A stretch of DNA of 64,000 nucleotides from Sodalis glossinidius str. 'morsitans' (GTDB lineage: Bacteria > Pseudomonadota > Gammaproteobacteria > Enterobacterales > Enterobacteriaceae), in NCBI RefSeq assembly GCF_000010085.1, contig NC_007712.1:2790001-2854000 (forward strand), written 5' to 3'. Positions within the stretch are counted from its first letter, which is position 1; each line of letters opens with the position of its first letter. Below the pieces are notes generated by a model. It made no database searches. It saw only the letters and a list, made by a program, of their open reading frames with translations, and was not told the DNA's origin. The position numbers were made by a program, and so were the translations under genes. Of this stretch, positions 53,910 to 62,656 are shown one piece after another.

Positions 53910-54147
53910 GTCTTATATCCTCTATCTGCCTCAGCGCGGCTTTATCCTGATTGCACATCTCCAATGCCAGCAGCAGCTTCTCGTTGAGTATCACGCTGTC
54001 GCCCCACGTCATGCGCTCCGGGATAACTGGCGCTGGACAATCATCGAGCAGTGTGGCCGGTATCGGCGCGTGCGGGATGGGCAGGTATCTGGTCTGCGTG
54101 CGCCCGCAGCCGGTTAACAGCACTGGCAGGCACAGGCAGACGAGCAC
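53887..54147 (-). CDS. Rz1-like outer-membrane spanin lipoprotein
   Basis: 86 residues from GTG 54147, nested in the Rz gene in another frame. Signal VLVCLCLPVLLTGCG with lipobox LTGC, then TQTRYLPIPHAPIPATLLDD. Nearly identical in DNA to the element 1 Rz1 gene (18166-18408), with a slightly longer C-terminus. Together with Rz it would fuse inner and outer membranes at lysis. Intact. Confidence 0.8.
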   Translation of the reverse strand: MLVCLCLPVLLTGCGRTQTRYLPIPHAPIPATLLDDCPAPVIPERMTWGDSVILNEKLLLALEMCNQDKAALRQIEDIRHGTTNKK

Positions 54148-54433
54148 AGCGCTCAGGCGTAAGGGCCTCGCGTATTTGGATAATGCGCGGCTGAAAGTCC
54201 TGCACCGCGTGCTGATGTGCATCCTGTGTTGCTCCGGCTATCTGGTTGAACAGCGCTACCGCCTGTTCATAGTGGGTAAACTGTGCGCGGGCGGCGTCAC
54301 GCTCGGCGACCATCGATTGATTAGCCTGCTTTAGGCGGGTGGTGATGTCGAGGCTCTGAATTCTAACCACTATAGCGAGAGCTGTCATAGTGAGCAGCAT
54401 TGCGGCGAGCGTGAGGAGTTTCCAGCGCATCAT
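54041..54433 (-). CDS. Rz-like inner-membrane spanin
   Basis: 130 residues: N-terminal anchor LLTLAAMLLTMTALAIVVRI, then a coiled-coil periplasmic part (TRLKQANQSMVAERDAARAQ, FTHYEQAVALFNQIAGATQD) and a Pro-rich end (RAHADQIPAHPARADTGHTA). The start overlaps the Rha stop. It is the partner of Rz1, intact here and deleted in element 1. Confidence 0.8.
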   Translation of the reverse strand: MMRWKLLTLAAMLLTMTALAIVVRIQSLDITTRLKQANQSMVAERDAARAQFTHYEQAVALFNQIAGATQDAHQHAVQDFQPRIIQIREALTPERCARLPVPASAVNRLRAHADQIPAHPARADTGHTAR

Positions 54434-55119
54434 GCTGCCAGTCGGTGCTGTTCTTCAATCAATGGCTGACGATGGTTTTTGTTGAATATTCCCATCAGCG
54501 TGGCCTTGCGTTGCTCGAAGTCCCAGCCCATGCCAATAAATACCGTATTGGCGCGTTGCAGTTCGGTAATGCAGTGGATCTGCTCTGGCGTCAGATAGTC
54601 ACGGATAGATTCTTTCTTGCCTATTTCATGGTGGACACGAAATTTTGCAGATGTCATACCAAGTGCAATGCGGTTTATTAAATCAGCCTCGTTACTGAAA
54701 TGGTGTGGCGCGATGGTTTTCCCCTGAGCTTCGCGTTCGTGTTTGATGGCATCGGTCATTGGGCGGTACTCAATCCGGGCGGTATTGCGATCCATCTTCT
54801 TGCCCGCCAATGCATTGCGCATACGGAAGAACTCGGAAACCCGCTTCTTCTTGAATACACGAACAGCATCATTGTTGCGCATGTAGGTAATTAAGAGTGT
54901 AGTTTGCTGCTCGTTGAGAAATGCAACACGAAGAGGCTTGCCACCGCCTTGGCTTCTCTCAACCATACGGATTTCAAATACGAGTGGCCCAAACTCTTCC
55001 AGATCAGCTTTGTTACGGTCAACAAGCTTGATAATGGTGTCATGATCTTTCTCAACACCCTCAGCAATCGCCATAGTATTCGCTACAAGATCAAATTTCT
55101 TTATTTCTACTAATTGCAT
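54430..55119 (-). CDS. Rha-family phage regulatory protein
   Basis: 229 residues from ATG 55119: IAEGVEKDHDTIIKLVDRNK, FGPLVFEIRMVERSQGGGKP and LRVAFLNEQQTTLLITYMRN, FKKKRVSEFFRMRNAL are the Rha domain. The C-terminal half (HHFSNEADLINRIALGMTSA, ELQRANTVFIGMGWDFEQRK) is a second domain often fused to Rha. Rha proteins interfere with infection of hosts lacking IHF. Its position between endolysin and Rz inside a lysis cassette is unusual. Intact. Confidence 0.88.
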   Translation of the reverse strand: MQLVEIKKFDLVANTMAIAEGVEKDHDTIIKLVDRNKADLEEFGPLVFEIRMVERSQGGGKPLRVAFLNEQQTTLLITYMRNNDAVRVFKKKRVSEFFRMRNALAGKKMDRNTARIEYRPMTDAIKHEREAQGKTIAPHHFSNEADLINRIALGMTSAKFRVHHEIGKKESIRDYLTPEQIHCITELQRANTVFIGMGWDFEQRKATLMGIFNKNHRQPLIEEQHRLAA

Positions 55120-55238
55120 CACTATTTCCTTTTGGTGATAGAGCCTGCCTCGTAGACATGAGTGGCCCAAGAGGGGTTAGCGATGAAACCGCCACTCTGT
55201 CCCGAAAGACTCTTGGTTGAATGCACACGAGGAGGAGC

Positions 55239-55270
55239 AGGCGAAAAAGAGCCCCGGACGATGCCGAGGC
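55239..55270 (-). terminator. Terminator after the endolysin gene
   Basis: Minus strand: GAGCCTCGGCATCGTCCGGG then GCTCTTTTT, a strong hairpin with T-run 22 bases past the endolysin stop. It separates holin-endolysin from the Rha-Rz group. Confidence 0.75.
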
Positions 55271-55291
55271 TCATGGGTTTGGATTAATGGG

Positions 55292-55825
55292 TTACACGGA
55301 CTTCAGGCACAATTGGCGCTCAGCTTCCCGGCGCTTCGTGAGGCCGGGGTATTTACCGCCGTTGTTGAACTCTGACAGACGCTCACACATCTCACGCCAT
55401 TTTCCCTTCTGCGCCAGTTTATGAAGGGTCGTCTCGTGGCGCTGGTTGTCCTTCCCTTTGTAAGTACGCAAGCCGTAGCAACCCGTGGTGAACGCGGCAG
55501 AAGTCATCGCGCTAAAAGTATTGTCCGGCATCTCATAGCCGCGGAAATAGGTGTTGATGCAGTGCTCTGCATCCAGAATATTACGTTGCCAGTCTGCCGC
55601 TATCTGCTGGTCTGTTTTGTAAGTGCCGGGCTTGACGCTGTGAGTATTGCCAATACCGTCGGTTAATCGACCGGCGGGGCAACGATATGGCTCCCGGAGA
55701 CAACCTTCCGCATTGCCGATAAGCTTAAGTCCATCGGTATTGGTGCGCACCTGTCCGTGTGAAACAACCAACACAATTATGGCGGTCACGGCACACATTG
55801 GGGCGGCGGCGTGTTTAATGCTCAT
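55292..55825 (-). CDS. SAR-type endolysin (glycoside hydrolase 24)
   Basis: 177 residues. N-terminal signal-anchor segment APMCAVTAIIVLVVSHGQV; catalytic region LIGNAEGCLREPYRCPAGRL and TDGIGNTHSV with Glu, Cys/Asp-position and Thr of the family; NTFSAMTSAAFTTGCYGLRT and a C-terminal KYPGLTKRREAERQLCL. It degrades peptidoglycan after release from the membrane. Complete, unlike the cut version in element 1, and from a different subfamily. Confidence 0.88.
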   Translation of the reverse strand: MSIKHAAAPMCAVTAIIVLVVSHGQVRTNTDGLKLIGNAEGCLREPYRCPAGRLTDGIGNTHSVKPGTYKTDQQIAADWQRNILDAEHCINTYFRGYEMPDNTFSAMTSAAFTTGCYGLRTYKGKDNQRHETTLHKLAQKGKWREMCERLSEFNNGGKYPGLTKRREAERQLCLKSV

Positions 55826-56006
55826 CGCTTTTCGTCCTAAAACGGTATTCCTTGTAGCGGTAATACCAGTTCAGAAAAAAAGTGACTAGAGTGCTGACAA
55901 TACCCAGAATCAATGCCCACTGACTGAGCGAGAACATGCCCAACAGGCACGTGACAAAGCCCCAGCTATAGGCGTAGCCGATTGTGTGATTTCCCATGGA
56001 TTTCAT
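55815..56006 (-). CDS. Phage holin
   Basis: 63 residues: AYSWGFVTCLLGMFSLSQWA, then LGIVSTLVTFFLNWYYRYKE, two membrane helices and a basic tail (YRFRTKSDEH). Paralogue of the element 1 holin, about three quarters identical. Overlaps the endolysin start by 11 bases. Confidence 0.82.
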   Translation of the reverse strand: MKSMGNHTIGYAYSWGFVTCLLGMFSLSQWALILGIVSTLVTFFLNWYYRYKEYRFRTKSDEH

Positions 56007-56037
56007 TACTCCACCTCAGAAGGGGTGGCTATCAGTC

Positions 56038-56063
56038 AGAAAAAAGGCCGCACAGTGGTAGCC
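56038..56063 (-). terminator. Terminator upstream of the holin
   Basis: Minus strand: GGCTACCACTGTGCGGCC followed by TTTTTT. A weaker relative of the 19091 and 56869 terminators and placed in the same way, before the holin. Possibly a late antitermination target. Confidence 0.55.
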
Positions 56064-56069
56064 ATACAA

Positions 56070-56408
56070 TCAGGCATTCGCTGTCAACAAGTCGGCGCCA
56101 ATGCCAATACAGGATAACGCCTTGATATCTTTTGAAGTCAGCTCGCTATACCGCCGAATATCGGCGCCAGGTTCAACCAGCACGTCGTAGCGGCCCAGAC
56201 GCTCGTGCAAGACGATGATGACGTCCTCAACGAGAGTGGGGTATTTGTAGGCGGTAGAGACTTTCACCGGGTCTTCCTCCGTCTGCCCCACCTGCTCGGC
56301 GGCGAAGTCCAGTACACCGCGAAGGTGCTGCCCATATTCTCCTTCCAGATGCGCTAGCATCCGGGTGCATGCGTTAAACGACTGGCCTTCAAGCTCTGCC
56401 GTCAGCAC
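56070..56408 (-). CDS. Hypothetical protein, 112 residues
   Basis: MLTAELEGQSFNACTRMLAH, LEGEYGQHLRGVLDFAAEQV, TAYKYPTLVEDVIIVLHERL and YSELTSKDIKALSCIGIGAD. An acidic, soluble, helical protein with good coding character. It lies upstream of the lysis genes where element 1 has its Q-like gene, but shows no similarity to it. Family unknown. Confidence 0.55.
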   Translation of the reverse strand: MLTAELEGQSFNACTRMLAHLEGEYGQHLRGVLDFAAEQVGQTEEDPVKVSTAYKYPTLVEDVIIVLHERLGRYDVLVEPGADIRRYSELTSKDIKALSCIGIGADLLTANA

Positions 56409-56426
56409 GTTACGGTTAAAACTGCG

Positions 56427-56552
56427 TCAGGCTACCTGGTCACACAAGCGTTCAGGGTCATCGTCATTTACCTCTGCCCAGCCGATATCCGTCTCTTTGA
56501 CCAGATGGTCGAGATAGCGAAGTATACCGGCTGTCCGGGGCGTCTTCGTCAT
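56427..56552 (-). CDS. Hypothetical small protein, 41 residues
   Basis: MTKTPRTAGILRYLDHLVKE followed by TDIGWAEVNDDDPERLCDQV and a stop 18 bases before the next gene. The sequence looks like a real short protein, but the frame is open far upstream and no ribosome site is clear, so the start is uncertain. Confidence 0.4.
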   Translation of the reverse strand: MTKTPRTAGILRYLDHLVKETDIGWAEVNDDDPERLCDQVA

Positions 56553-56868
56553 CAGGCGTGTGCTACCAATGTCCGGCTTTGATGGGCAGTTTTTAGCTCG
56601 CCCCCGGCATGACGTTAGGGTAGCCAACGCTTCAGGGATGGCCTGACAAACACGCACTACCTTACTAAGCAATGAGGCCAATGTGCGCTTGATGAATGTC
56701 CATGCCGAGGGTCTGCTATCAAAGTACACAGGCCTGTTTTTGACGCTAACCAATCTCCCCATCAATGGGTTCGGCGCAGTGCGACCGGGTAAGGGGCGAA
56801 TGGCGGGTGCGATGGACGAATTTGCGCAGATAGCGGATAGCATGTTCGCTCCTTCTGTAAATTCCAGC

Positions 56869-56897
56869 CAAAAAAAGGCCACGCCGGAGCGTAGCCT
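56869..56897 (-). terminator. Terminator, copy of the one in element 1
   Basis: Minus strand AAGGCTACGCTCCGGCGTGG then CCTTTTTTT, matching 19091-19117 almost base for base. It marks the left-over end of the late control region of element 2. Confidence 0.65.
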
Positions 56898-56978
56898 TGG
56901 GATTAAGTGCCAGATAGCGTCTGGCGGCGCATTTCCACATCTGATATCGTTAATTCGCAAAAGTTTACTATTCAGATA

Positions 56979-57151
56979 GGCTTTGTTGAATAATAGGGAA
57001 TCATGCTGTTTTGCTATACTCGTTTTGGCGGAAAATGCTTCTCACCTTAGATGTGCCGTTTTTTTACGCGGCCTAACTGCATGATTTTACGTTGCTAGGA
57101 TTAGCAGTTGCACTGGAGCGGCAGCATAAAATCTGTTTATTCAACAAAGCC
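56979..57151. mobile_element. 173-bp element with IS903-like terminal inverted repeats
   Basis: GGCTTTGTTGAATAA at 56979-56993 is the exact reverse complement of the last 15 bases (57137-57151). These ends match the start of IS903/IS5-family inverted repeats. No transposase remains. I see no 9-base target duplication in the flanks (ATTCAGATA left, AAGAGTTTC right). It is either a deletion derivative or a miniature non-autonomous element. Confidence 0.75.
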
Positions 57152-57171
57152 AAGAGTTTCCTGAAGGTGGT

Positions 57172-57654
57172 TTGGCAAAGGGAGAGAACCGAAACCTTGC
57201 CGTGAAGCAAATACTGGATTGTATAATAGAAGAAAAGAACAAGCTGGATTTAAGCAATCTGGGATTGAAAAGTTTACCTAATCTCAGTCCTCTGAATTTT
57301 CTTACGAAATTGAATTGGGAAAGAAATGACCATACCGTGATAGAAAATTGTTTTGAAATAGTAGATGGTGACAGATATAGATTAAAGGAGTCAGCTTCTT
57401 TACCTGATGCAATTAAAGAAGTAACTATGAATACTGAGTCCATGGATCGCTTCGATGGCAACGAGCGTTTAGACCCTAGAGTATTATCTTATTACGATAA
57501 CAGAATACGTACTGTACATTTTATCAAAACACCAGAATATTTTGTCGATGGTAGATTTGTATCAAGCCCTCCAGGACGAGAAAATGCGAGATTTCTCTCC
57601 CTCCCTTTATTAGTTCCACTAAATTCGTATTACGGGTGGGATTATCTTGAATAG
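57172..57654 (+). pseudogene. Fragment of a leucine-rich-repeat protein, cut at both ends
   Basis: About 160 codons. KLDLSNLGLKSLPNLSPLNF is one leucine-rich repeat; a unique domain follows (SLPDAIKEVTMNTESMDRFD, DNRIRTVHFIKTPEYFVDGR, then RFLSLPLLVPLNSYYGWDYL). The frame is open upstream right to the 173-bp element, so the original N-terminus is missing. The last residues LE-stop come from the adjoining IS3 remnant. LRR proteins of symbionts and pathogens are often secreted effectors; that is only a possibility here. Confidence 0.5.
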
Positions 57655-58430
57655 TGCAATGCTGTCCAGAATACGCTTGGCCTGAACGCCTGAAATCCCC
57701 GAATGCGGCGGTGATCGTCAGGCACGCCTTGGTGAAATCATCCACTCAGGTCAGGCACTTGATCTGGCGACCGCTGGCGAGTGCATCCATGACAAAATCC
57801 ATCGACCAGGTCAGGTTCGGCGCATCCGGGCGTAGAAGCGGAAGCCGCTCAGTCGCCAGCCCTTTACGTCGCCGTCTGCGTTTTACGCTCAAGCTATTAA
57901 GATGATACATGCTGTAAACCCGCTTGTAATTAACGCATGGGCCTTCACGCCGCAGAAGCTGCCAGAAGATACGCCGGTAACCAAAGCACCAGCTCAGTGA
58001 TGCGTACAAATAACTGAGCATCAGCAGCCGGACGCTGAGCCGCATAACGGCAGGTAGACAGGGACAAACCTACCAGCCTGCAGGCACGACGTTGCGACAG
58101 GCCCGTTGCCTCACACATGACTTCCACGGCTTACCGCTTCTGGTCTGTCGTCAGAACTTTCGGCCCAGAGCCACCTGAAGCACCTCCTTAATCCAACATG
58201 GCTTCGGCAAGCAGCTTCTTGAGGCGTGCGTTCTCCTCTTCAAGTGACTTAAGCCGCTTCACTTCAGGTACTTCCCTGCCGCCAAACTTCTTGCGCCAGG
58301 TGTAGAAGATGGCGTCTGAAATACCATGCTTGCGGCAGAGTTCCCGGGCAGAAACCCCGGCTTCGGCCTCGCGGAGGATACTAATGATCTGTTCGTCAGA
58401 AAAACGCTTCTTTATGGGGATGCCCTCACG
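57645..58430 (-). mobile_element. IS3-family insertion sequence remnant (orfA and N-terminal orfB)
   Basis: orfA: IPIKKRFSDEQIISILREAE, AGVSARELCRKHGISDAIFY and EVKRLKSLEEENARLKKLLA (helix-turn-helix plus leucine zipper). orfB: MCEATGLSQRRACRLVGLSL, RREGPCVNYKRVYSMYHLNS, NLTWSMDFVMDALASGRQIK with the first catalytic Asp, then DDFTKACLTITAAF. It has several frameshifts and ends near KRILDSIALFK at 57645, losing the rest of the DDE domain. No longer mobile. Confidence 0.88.
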
Positions 58431-58498
58431 TTTCTGATGAAGACATTACTAACATCGCGGTGTGTTAATCAACAGGGAGCAGGTCAAGAGAGGTAAAA

Positions 58499-58714
58499 AT
58501 GAAGATTGAACCTGATAACTTACGATCTAATTCATTCATCGATATGAAATTTATAATCAGTGATTAGGGGATGACAGAACAGTGGTTTTACCGCATGATA
58601 TCGCATGGACATTTACCAAAACCAATTAAGCTTGGCTGATCTTCTAGATGAAAGTATTCCGAGTACACGCACTGGAAAAACGAAATGCTCATCAAGTCCC
58701 GCAGCGCGTCTTGA
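58499..58714 (+). pseudogene. alpA-like regulator with three in-frame stops
   Basis: 72 codons in one frame: SFIDMKFIISD, stop, GMTEQWFYRMISHGHLPKPI-KLG, stop, SSR, stop, KYSEYTHWKNEMLIKSRS. It is plainly the AlpA fold (compare FPSPVKTG in the intact alpA) with only nonsense changes. It may be left from the early region of element 2 or from a third island. Confidence 0.75.
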
Positions 58715-59483
58715 AAAATCTTTTGGGGGTATCTCAATTATCCTCACTTAGTCAACCATCAGATTTTAAAGTCTTTATATCGATGAGTATGATGTCTGTC
58801 GAACCACCTTTATCCTCATCTGATTCTCCCCCACTTTTCTAACCTAAGCCTGTACAACTGACCATCTCCCCGGAGAGTGGCGGTAGCTTTTGCAGCCTAT
58901 TTCCGATCCCGGTTAATGTAATATCCTTAAGCCAGTGATAAAAGACACCTCGCCGTGCAATACCCTCATTGGCGTCATCAGACACAGGAGTGCAAAGGCA
59001 GAACAACTGACACAGCTAAACCAGCAAAGGAGCAAAATTCTCAATGAGCAGGGCTTTCAATTCGTCTGACTCGACCAACCGCGCGCTCATGGCGACCGCA
59101 ATAAAGTACTAAAGAGATGACACCACGCGTTGGATTTCGCTAATGCCTAAAATAATTGCCGTTATTTGCCGCTGATATCAATAGACTATAACGACACATG
59201 TGCACTAACTATCATCACTTTTGCTTTCTCCCACACGGCTAAGTTAGCCTTGCCGGTTCCGTCCAGCTGGCAATGTGCGACAGGACAGCTTACCCTGCCG
59301 CCCTTGTGCGCCGCCAATCATTCGGTGATTGCATGCTTTAATACCCCTCATCCTAATTTAATCATGATAATTTAATTCCGACGTCATGTATAAATAAGGG
59401 ACGATACTCTTTACCAATTTGCATAGCTATGTAAGGGTAATTTTTGGTCGATAACGAACGAAGTATTTAATGGAGAGTATGTT
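58715..59483. other. Gene-free degenerated stretch
   Basis: About 770 bases. I found no frame with a recognisable family and no RNA gene. The composition is mixed, as in long-decayed sequence. The expected third att copy was not seen here. Confidence 0.4.
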
Positions 59484-60210
59484 ATGGACGAAAACGCCCC
59501 TGAATCACCTAGTAGATTGACTATTGAGTCGCTTAGAAATATGGCTATGATGGAGAGATCTCAAATCCCTTGGGGTATAAAGAACTCATAATCACAAATT
59601 ATTTATTTAAATAATGCATGCTGTGAGTTTTTGAATATACCAAAAGGATTTGATTTTGAGGGTCGCAGTGACGATGAATTTCCCTGCCCCTGGGCATCTT
59701 TAGTAGATGAACTACAGGCTCATGATAGAAAAGCAGAGTCAAGCCCAGAAGGCGCCGAAATCATCGCCATTTCCAATTTCGGAAAAAATTCTATTCTTCA
59801 ACCCTGTTGTTGTGCAAAATTCCCTATATATGATAAATAGGGTAATGTATTAGGGAGCATACATTACAATAAGTATCTTCAATTCAACTCTATATTTGAT
59901 TTCTTCAATGGCCTTCTTCCCACTACAATAACCATGAATCCCCCGTAGATATTTTTACCGATAGAGAATTAGAGATAACATTTTACGCAATACAAAAACT
60001 TTCGGCTAAGGAGTCACATAAAGATTAAGCATTTCTCCTCGCACCGTTGAGAACAGGCTACTCAGAATTTACGAAAAGATTGGAGTCAATTCAGTCAATG
60101 GGCTTATTGAATATTGTCATAATGTTGGATTAAGCAATTACTTTCCAAAAAAAATCACTCAAAGAAGGGGGCAACTTCTGTTGGTAAAAACCATGAAAAA
60201 ATTGCGGTGA
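59484..60210 (+). pseudogene. LuxR-type transcriptional regulator, multiply broken
   Basis: ATG 59484 with GGAGAG upstream. MDENAPESPSRLTIESLRNM and IPWGIKNS are followed by a stop, then SQIIYLNNACCEFLNIPKGF and EFPCPWASLVDELQAHDRKA (a PAS-like sensing domain). After further stops and shifts comes the HTH region: TDRELEITFYAIQKLSAKE, SPRTVENRLLRIYEKIGVNS and VNGLIEYCHNVGLSNYFPKK. The layout is that of a LuxR/helix-turn-helix regulator with an N-terminal PAS domain. Confidence 0.75.
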
Positions 60211-60590
60211 CCGACTCACACGATTCCGCCCAGGCGTGTCCGCCTCATCTTGGGCATTGAATTCGCGGTACGGTTGATCCGCTTTTACCGATAGTGCGTT
60301 GCGGCACACAGTGTGTCCACCCAGCCGGTTTTGCATCAGTGCGAAATCGGCTTTTTAATTTACCGTTTTCCTCTTACCCTTTCGCTCCCAGTTTGAGTAA
60401 ACTCCTGGTCTGCTTTTCCTCGTATAAACCCTACCGACCGGGACGCACTCGCTAACACCCGGCTATGCAGTGGATCTCCCGCTGGTCCTTGTCGCCTGAA
60501 GGCTATCGGCCGCGGCCGGACAGGCCGCATCAGTGCGAAGTTGCTGTCCAAGACGGCGTTGTGCTACTCTGCAAGCGTTATCATAGTACT
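60211..60590. other. Intergenic region upstream of the gdx riboswitch
   Basis: About 380 bases without a supportable gene. It should include the promoter of the gdx transcript near its right end. Frames present are short and unrecognised. Confidence 0.35.
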
Positions 60591-60632
60591 CAAGACGACC
60601 TGGCCGCCAGCCTTATTCTGCGGGACGACCCG
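60591..60632 (+). promoter_or_regulatory. Guanidine-II (mini-ykkC) riboswitch
   Basis: Two short hairpins with ACGA loops separated by 18 bases: CAAG-ACGA-CCTG (60591-60602, one mismatch) and CGGG-ACGA-CCCG (60621-60632). Paired hairpins with ACGR loops upstream of SugE/Gdx genes are the defining feature of this riboswitch, which turns on guanidine export. It ends 20 bases before the gdx start, allowing control of ribosome binding. Confidence 0.78.
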
Positions 60633-60652
60633 ACCAATACGGAAAACGTCCT

Positions 60653-60973
60653 ATGCAGTGGTTCATTCTCTTCGTCGCCGGCCTGTTTGAAGTCATCTGG
60701 GCCATCGGCTTGAAATATACCCACGGTTTTACCCGCCCCCTCCCAAGCCTGCTGGTCCTTGGTGCTCTGAGCCTCAGCTTTTTGCTGCTCTCCTGGTCCA
60801 TGAAAACCCTGCCGGCGGGAACTGCTTACGCTATCTGGAGCAGTATCGGCGCCGCACTGGTCGGCATGAGTGTATTGGGCGAAGCGGTCACGGCCGGACG
60901 CATTATCAGCCTGTACCTGCTCATCGCCGGCATTGCCGGGCTAAAATACTTCACCCCTCAACGCTGGGTGTGA
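60653..60973 (+). CDS. gdx: Gdx (SugE) guanidinium exporter, small multidrug resistance family
   Basis: 106 residues with four membrane helices. MQWFILFVAGLFEVIWAIGL contains the essential Glu13 of the SMR family. The Gdx subtype is indicated by GLFEVIWAIGLKYTHGFTRP and later by SWSMKTLPAGTAYAIWSSIG, AALVGMSVLGEAVTAGRI. The protein works as an antiparallel dimer exchanging guanidinium for protons. ATG 60653; weak ribosome site GGAAAACG-TCC. Intact among pseudogenes, which suggests continued use. Confidence 0.93.
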   Translation: MQWFILFVAGLFEVIWAIGLKYTHGFTRPLPSLLVLGALSLSFLLLSWSMKTLPAGTAYAIWSSIGAALVGMSVLGEAVTAGRIISLYLLIAGIAGLKYFTPQRWV

Positions 60974-61451
60974 AACCCGACTTCATGCCGGGTGAGGAAC
61001 CCCGCCTTCGGGCTGACAGGAAATAACGGCGGTAGCGCCCCTGGCAGCATAATTACTTAGCGCAGCGCGCGAATATCGTTTTTTACGATTTGCAGGCTGC
61101 AGCCGTCTGAATCTATTGAATTTTGCCTGGACTCGGGAGTACATTATACGCCGATCCTATTACGTGTCCCCAAGCGCGATACCGGATCAGGATGCGCCGG
61201 CGGGCCGCTGTCGATGACCTCCCTTCAATCCTCTGCCACTGCAAGCTCAAGGCTTGCGTGGTAATAGTAAGGAATTGGTACAGTGAAATATTTTATGATG
61301 GGCATTTCGTTCATGCTGTGCTTGTAGGTAGGTACATTTTTTTGTTACTGTAATAAGCAGCAAGCTCGCGGCACGGCGTTGCGCCATTCCGCGAGTTTCA
61401 CCCCGTAACCACGGGGTGATGACTGAACGCTTTCTTCGCCGGTAGACCGGC
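60974..61451. other. Intergenic region between gdx and ypdA
   Basis: About 480 bases. An imperfect hairpin (ACCCG...CGGGT, 60976-60994) just after gdx could terminate its transcript. The rest shows no recognised gene. The sequence coding for the first 55 or so residues of YpdA should lie here but is not recognisable. Confidence 0.35.
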
Positions 61452-62619
61452 CCTCTTTTTTCTGTCTGTTTGCAATTTTCAGTAATTATTCCGGTATCAA
61501 TGTGGAAGGATCGCTCATCAACGTCCGCATTATTGCGGTCATGTCCGGTGGCATCCTTTTTGGCCCCTGGGTCGGTATCATTACCGGCGCAGTCGCCGGT
61601 CTGCATCGCTTCGTCATCGATATCCACGGTCCGGTCGGTGCCCTGTCTGATAAGTAGCGTGGTAGCGGGCGTGGTCTCCGGATATATTCATCTGCGGATC
61701 AAGAAAGAACGCCGCTGGAGCCTGGGGATCCTGGGCGGCATGCTGTGCGAATCCCTCACTATGTTGATCGTGGTAGTCTGGGCCAAACCTACGCCGCTGG
61801 GACTGGATATTGTCGCCAAGATAGCCTTGCCGATGATTCTGGGCGCCGTCAGCATTGGTCTGATTGTTCTTCTGGTACAGGGTGTCGAAAATGAAAAAGA
61901 AGTCATTGCCGCGCGTCAGGCGAAACTGGCGCTGGCGCTGGACATAGCCAATAAAACCCTGCCCTACTTTCGTCATATCAATAGCGAATCCTTGACCACC
62001 GTTTGCGATATCATACGTACCGATATCAAGGCGGACGCGGTCGCCATCACTAATCAGCACCATATCCTGGCCTATGTCGGCGTGGGCGCTGAACGCTACA
62101 ATATTGGCCATGAAATTATCAGCGCGATGACCCGCGAAACGATTGCCAGCGGCAAAATTACGATCAAAAAAAATGACGAAGCGGATCGTACGCCGCAAAT
62201 ACACTCGCTAATCATCATCCCGTTGTGGGAGAAAAGCGTCGTCACCGGCTCGCTGAAAATCTACTATTGCCACGCCCACCAAATTACCAATTCGCTAAAG
62301 GTGATGGCGGTTAGGCTTTCACAAATCATCTCAACCCAAATCGAGGTATCGCGCATTGAGCAACTGAGGGAAATGGCCGACCGCGCCGAGCTGCGCACGC
62401 TGCAAAGTAAAATCAATCCGCATTTCCGGCAGCGGCATCAGCGAGTCGGTGATTGAACAAGTGCAGCGCAACGAACAGCCGTCGCGGCGCATCGGGTTAT
62501 TGAATGTGCACCAGCGGGTCGCGTTGTTGTACGGAGAAGTTTTACACATTCGTCGCCGGGAGCCCGGCACGGAAATTTGGTTTTACTTGCCCCCCGGCGG
62601 CTGCAAACAGGCCGCTTGA
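61452..62619 (+). pseudogene. ypdA: ypdA (pyrS) LytS-type sensor histidine kinase, frameshifted and missing its kinase core
   Basis: YpdA senses extracellular pyruvate with YpdB. The 5TM-LytS domain is seen in FAIFSNYSGINVEGSLINVR, IIAVMSGGILFGPWVGIITG, after a frameshift near 61640 in KERRWSLGILGGMLCESLTM, then the GAF domain (ITNQHHILAYVGVGAERYNI). The sequence RTLQSKINPHF contains the dimerisation motif; immediately after it a deletion of about 130 residues joins to IEQVQRNEQPSRRIGLLNVH and the end. The ATP-binding domain is mostly lost. Confidence 0.9.
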
Positions 62620-62656
62620 CGGAGGTAATATTGACGCGGTTGATAAGCGAGACAGA

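Larger units (their letters stand above)
32775..57000 (+). mobile_element. Element 2: degraded prophage with contractile-tail structural module
   Basis: Starts at the central att site with an integrase pseudogene, followed by Rpn and a hypothetical gene, then on the minus strand tail fibre, baseplate, tape measure, chaperone, tube, sheath, neck, capsid, decoration, protease, head morphogenesis, portal, terminase and lysis genes. No replication, repressor or excision genes are seen. The right end is not defined: insertion-sequence scraps begin at 56979. Several essential genes (capsid, portal, tape measure, spike) are broken. Confidence 0.8.

Noticed and set aside
60465..60713. 82-codon frame overlapping the riboswitch and the gdx start
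   Set aside because: It runs through the guanidine-II hairpins into gdx in another frame and has no recognisable family.
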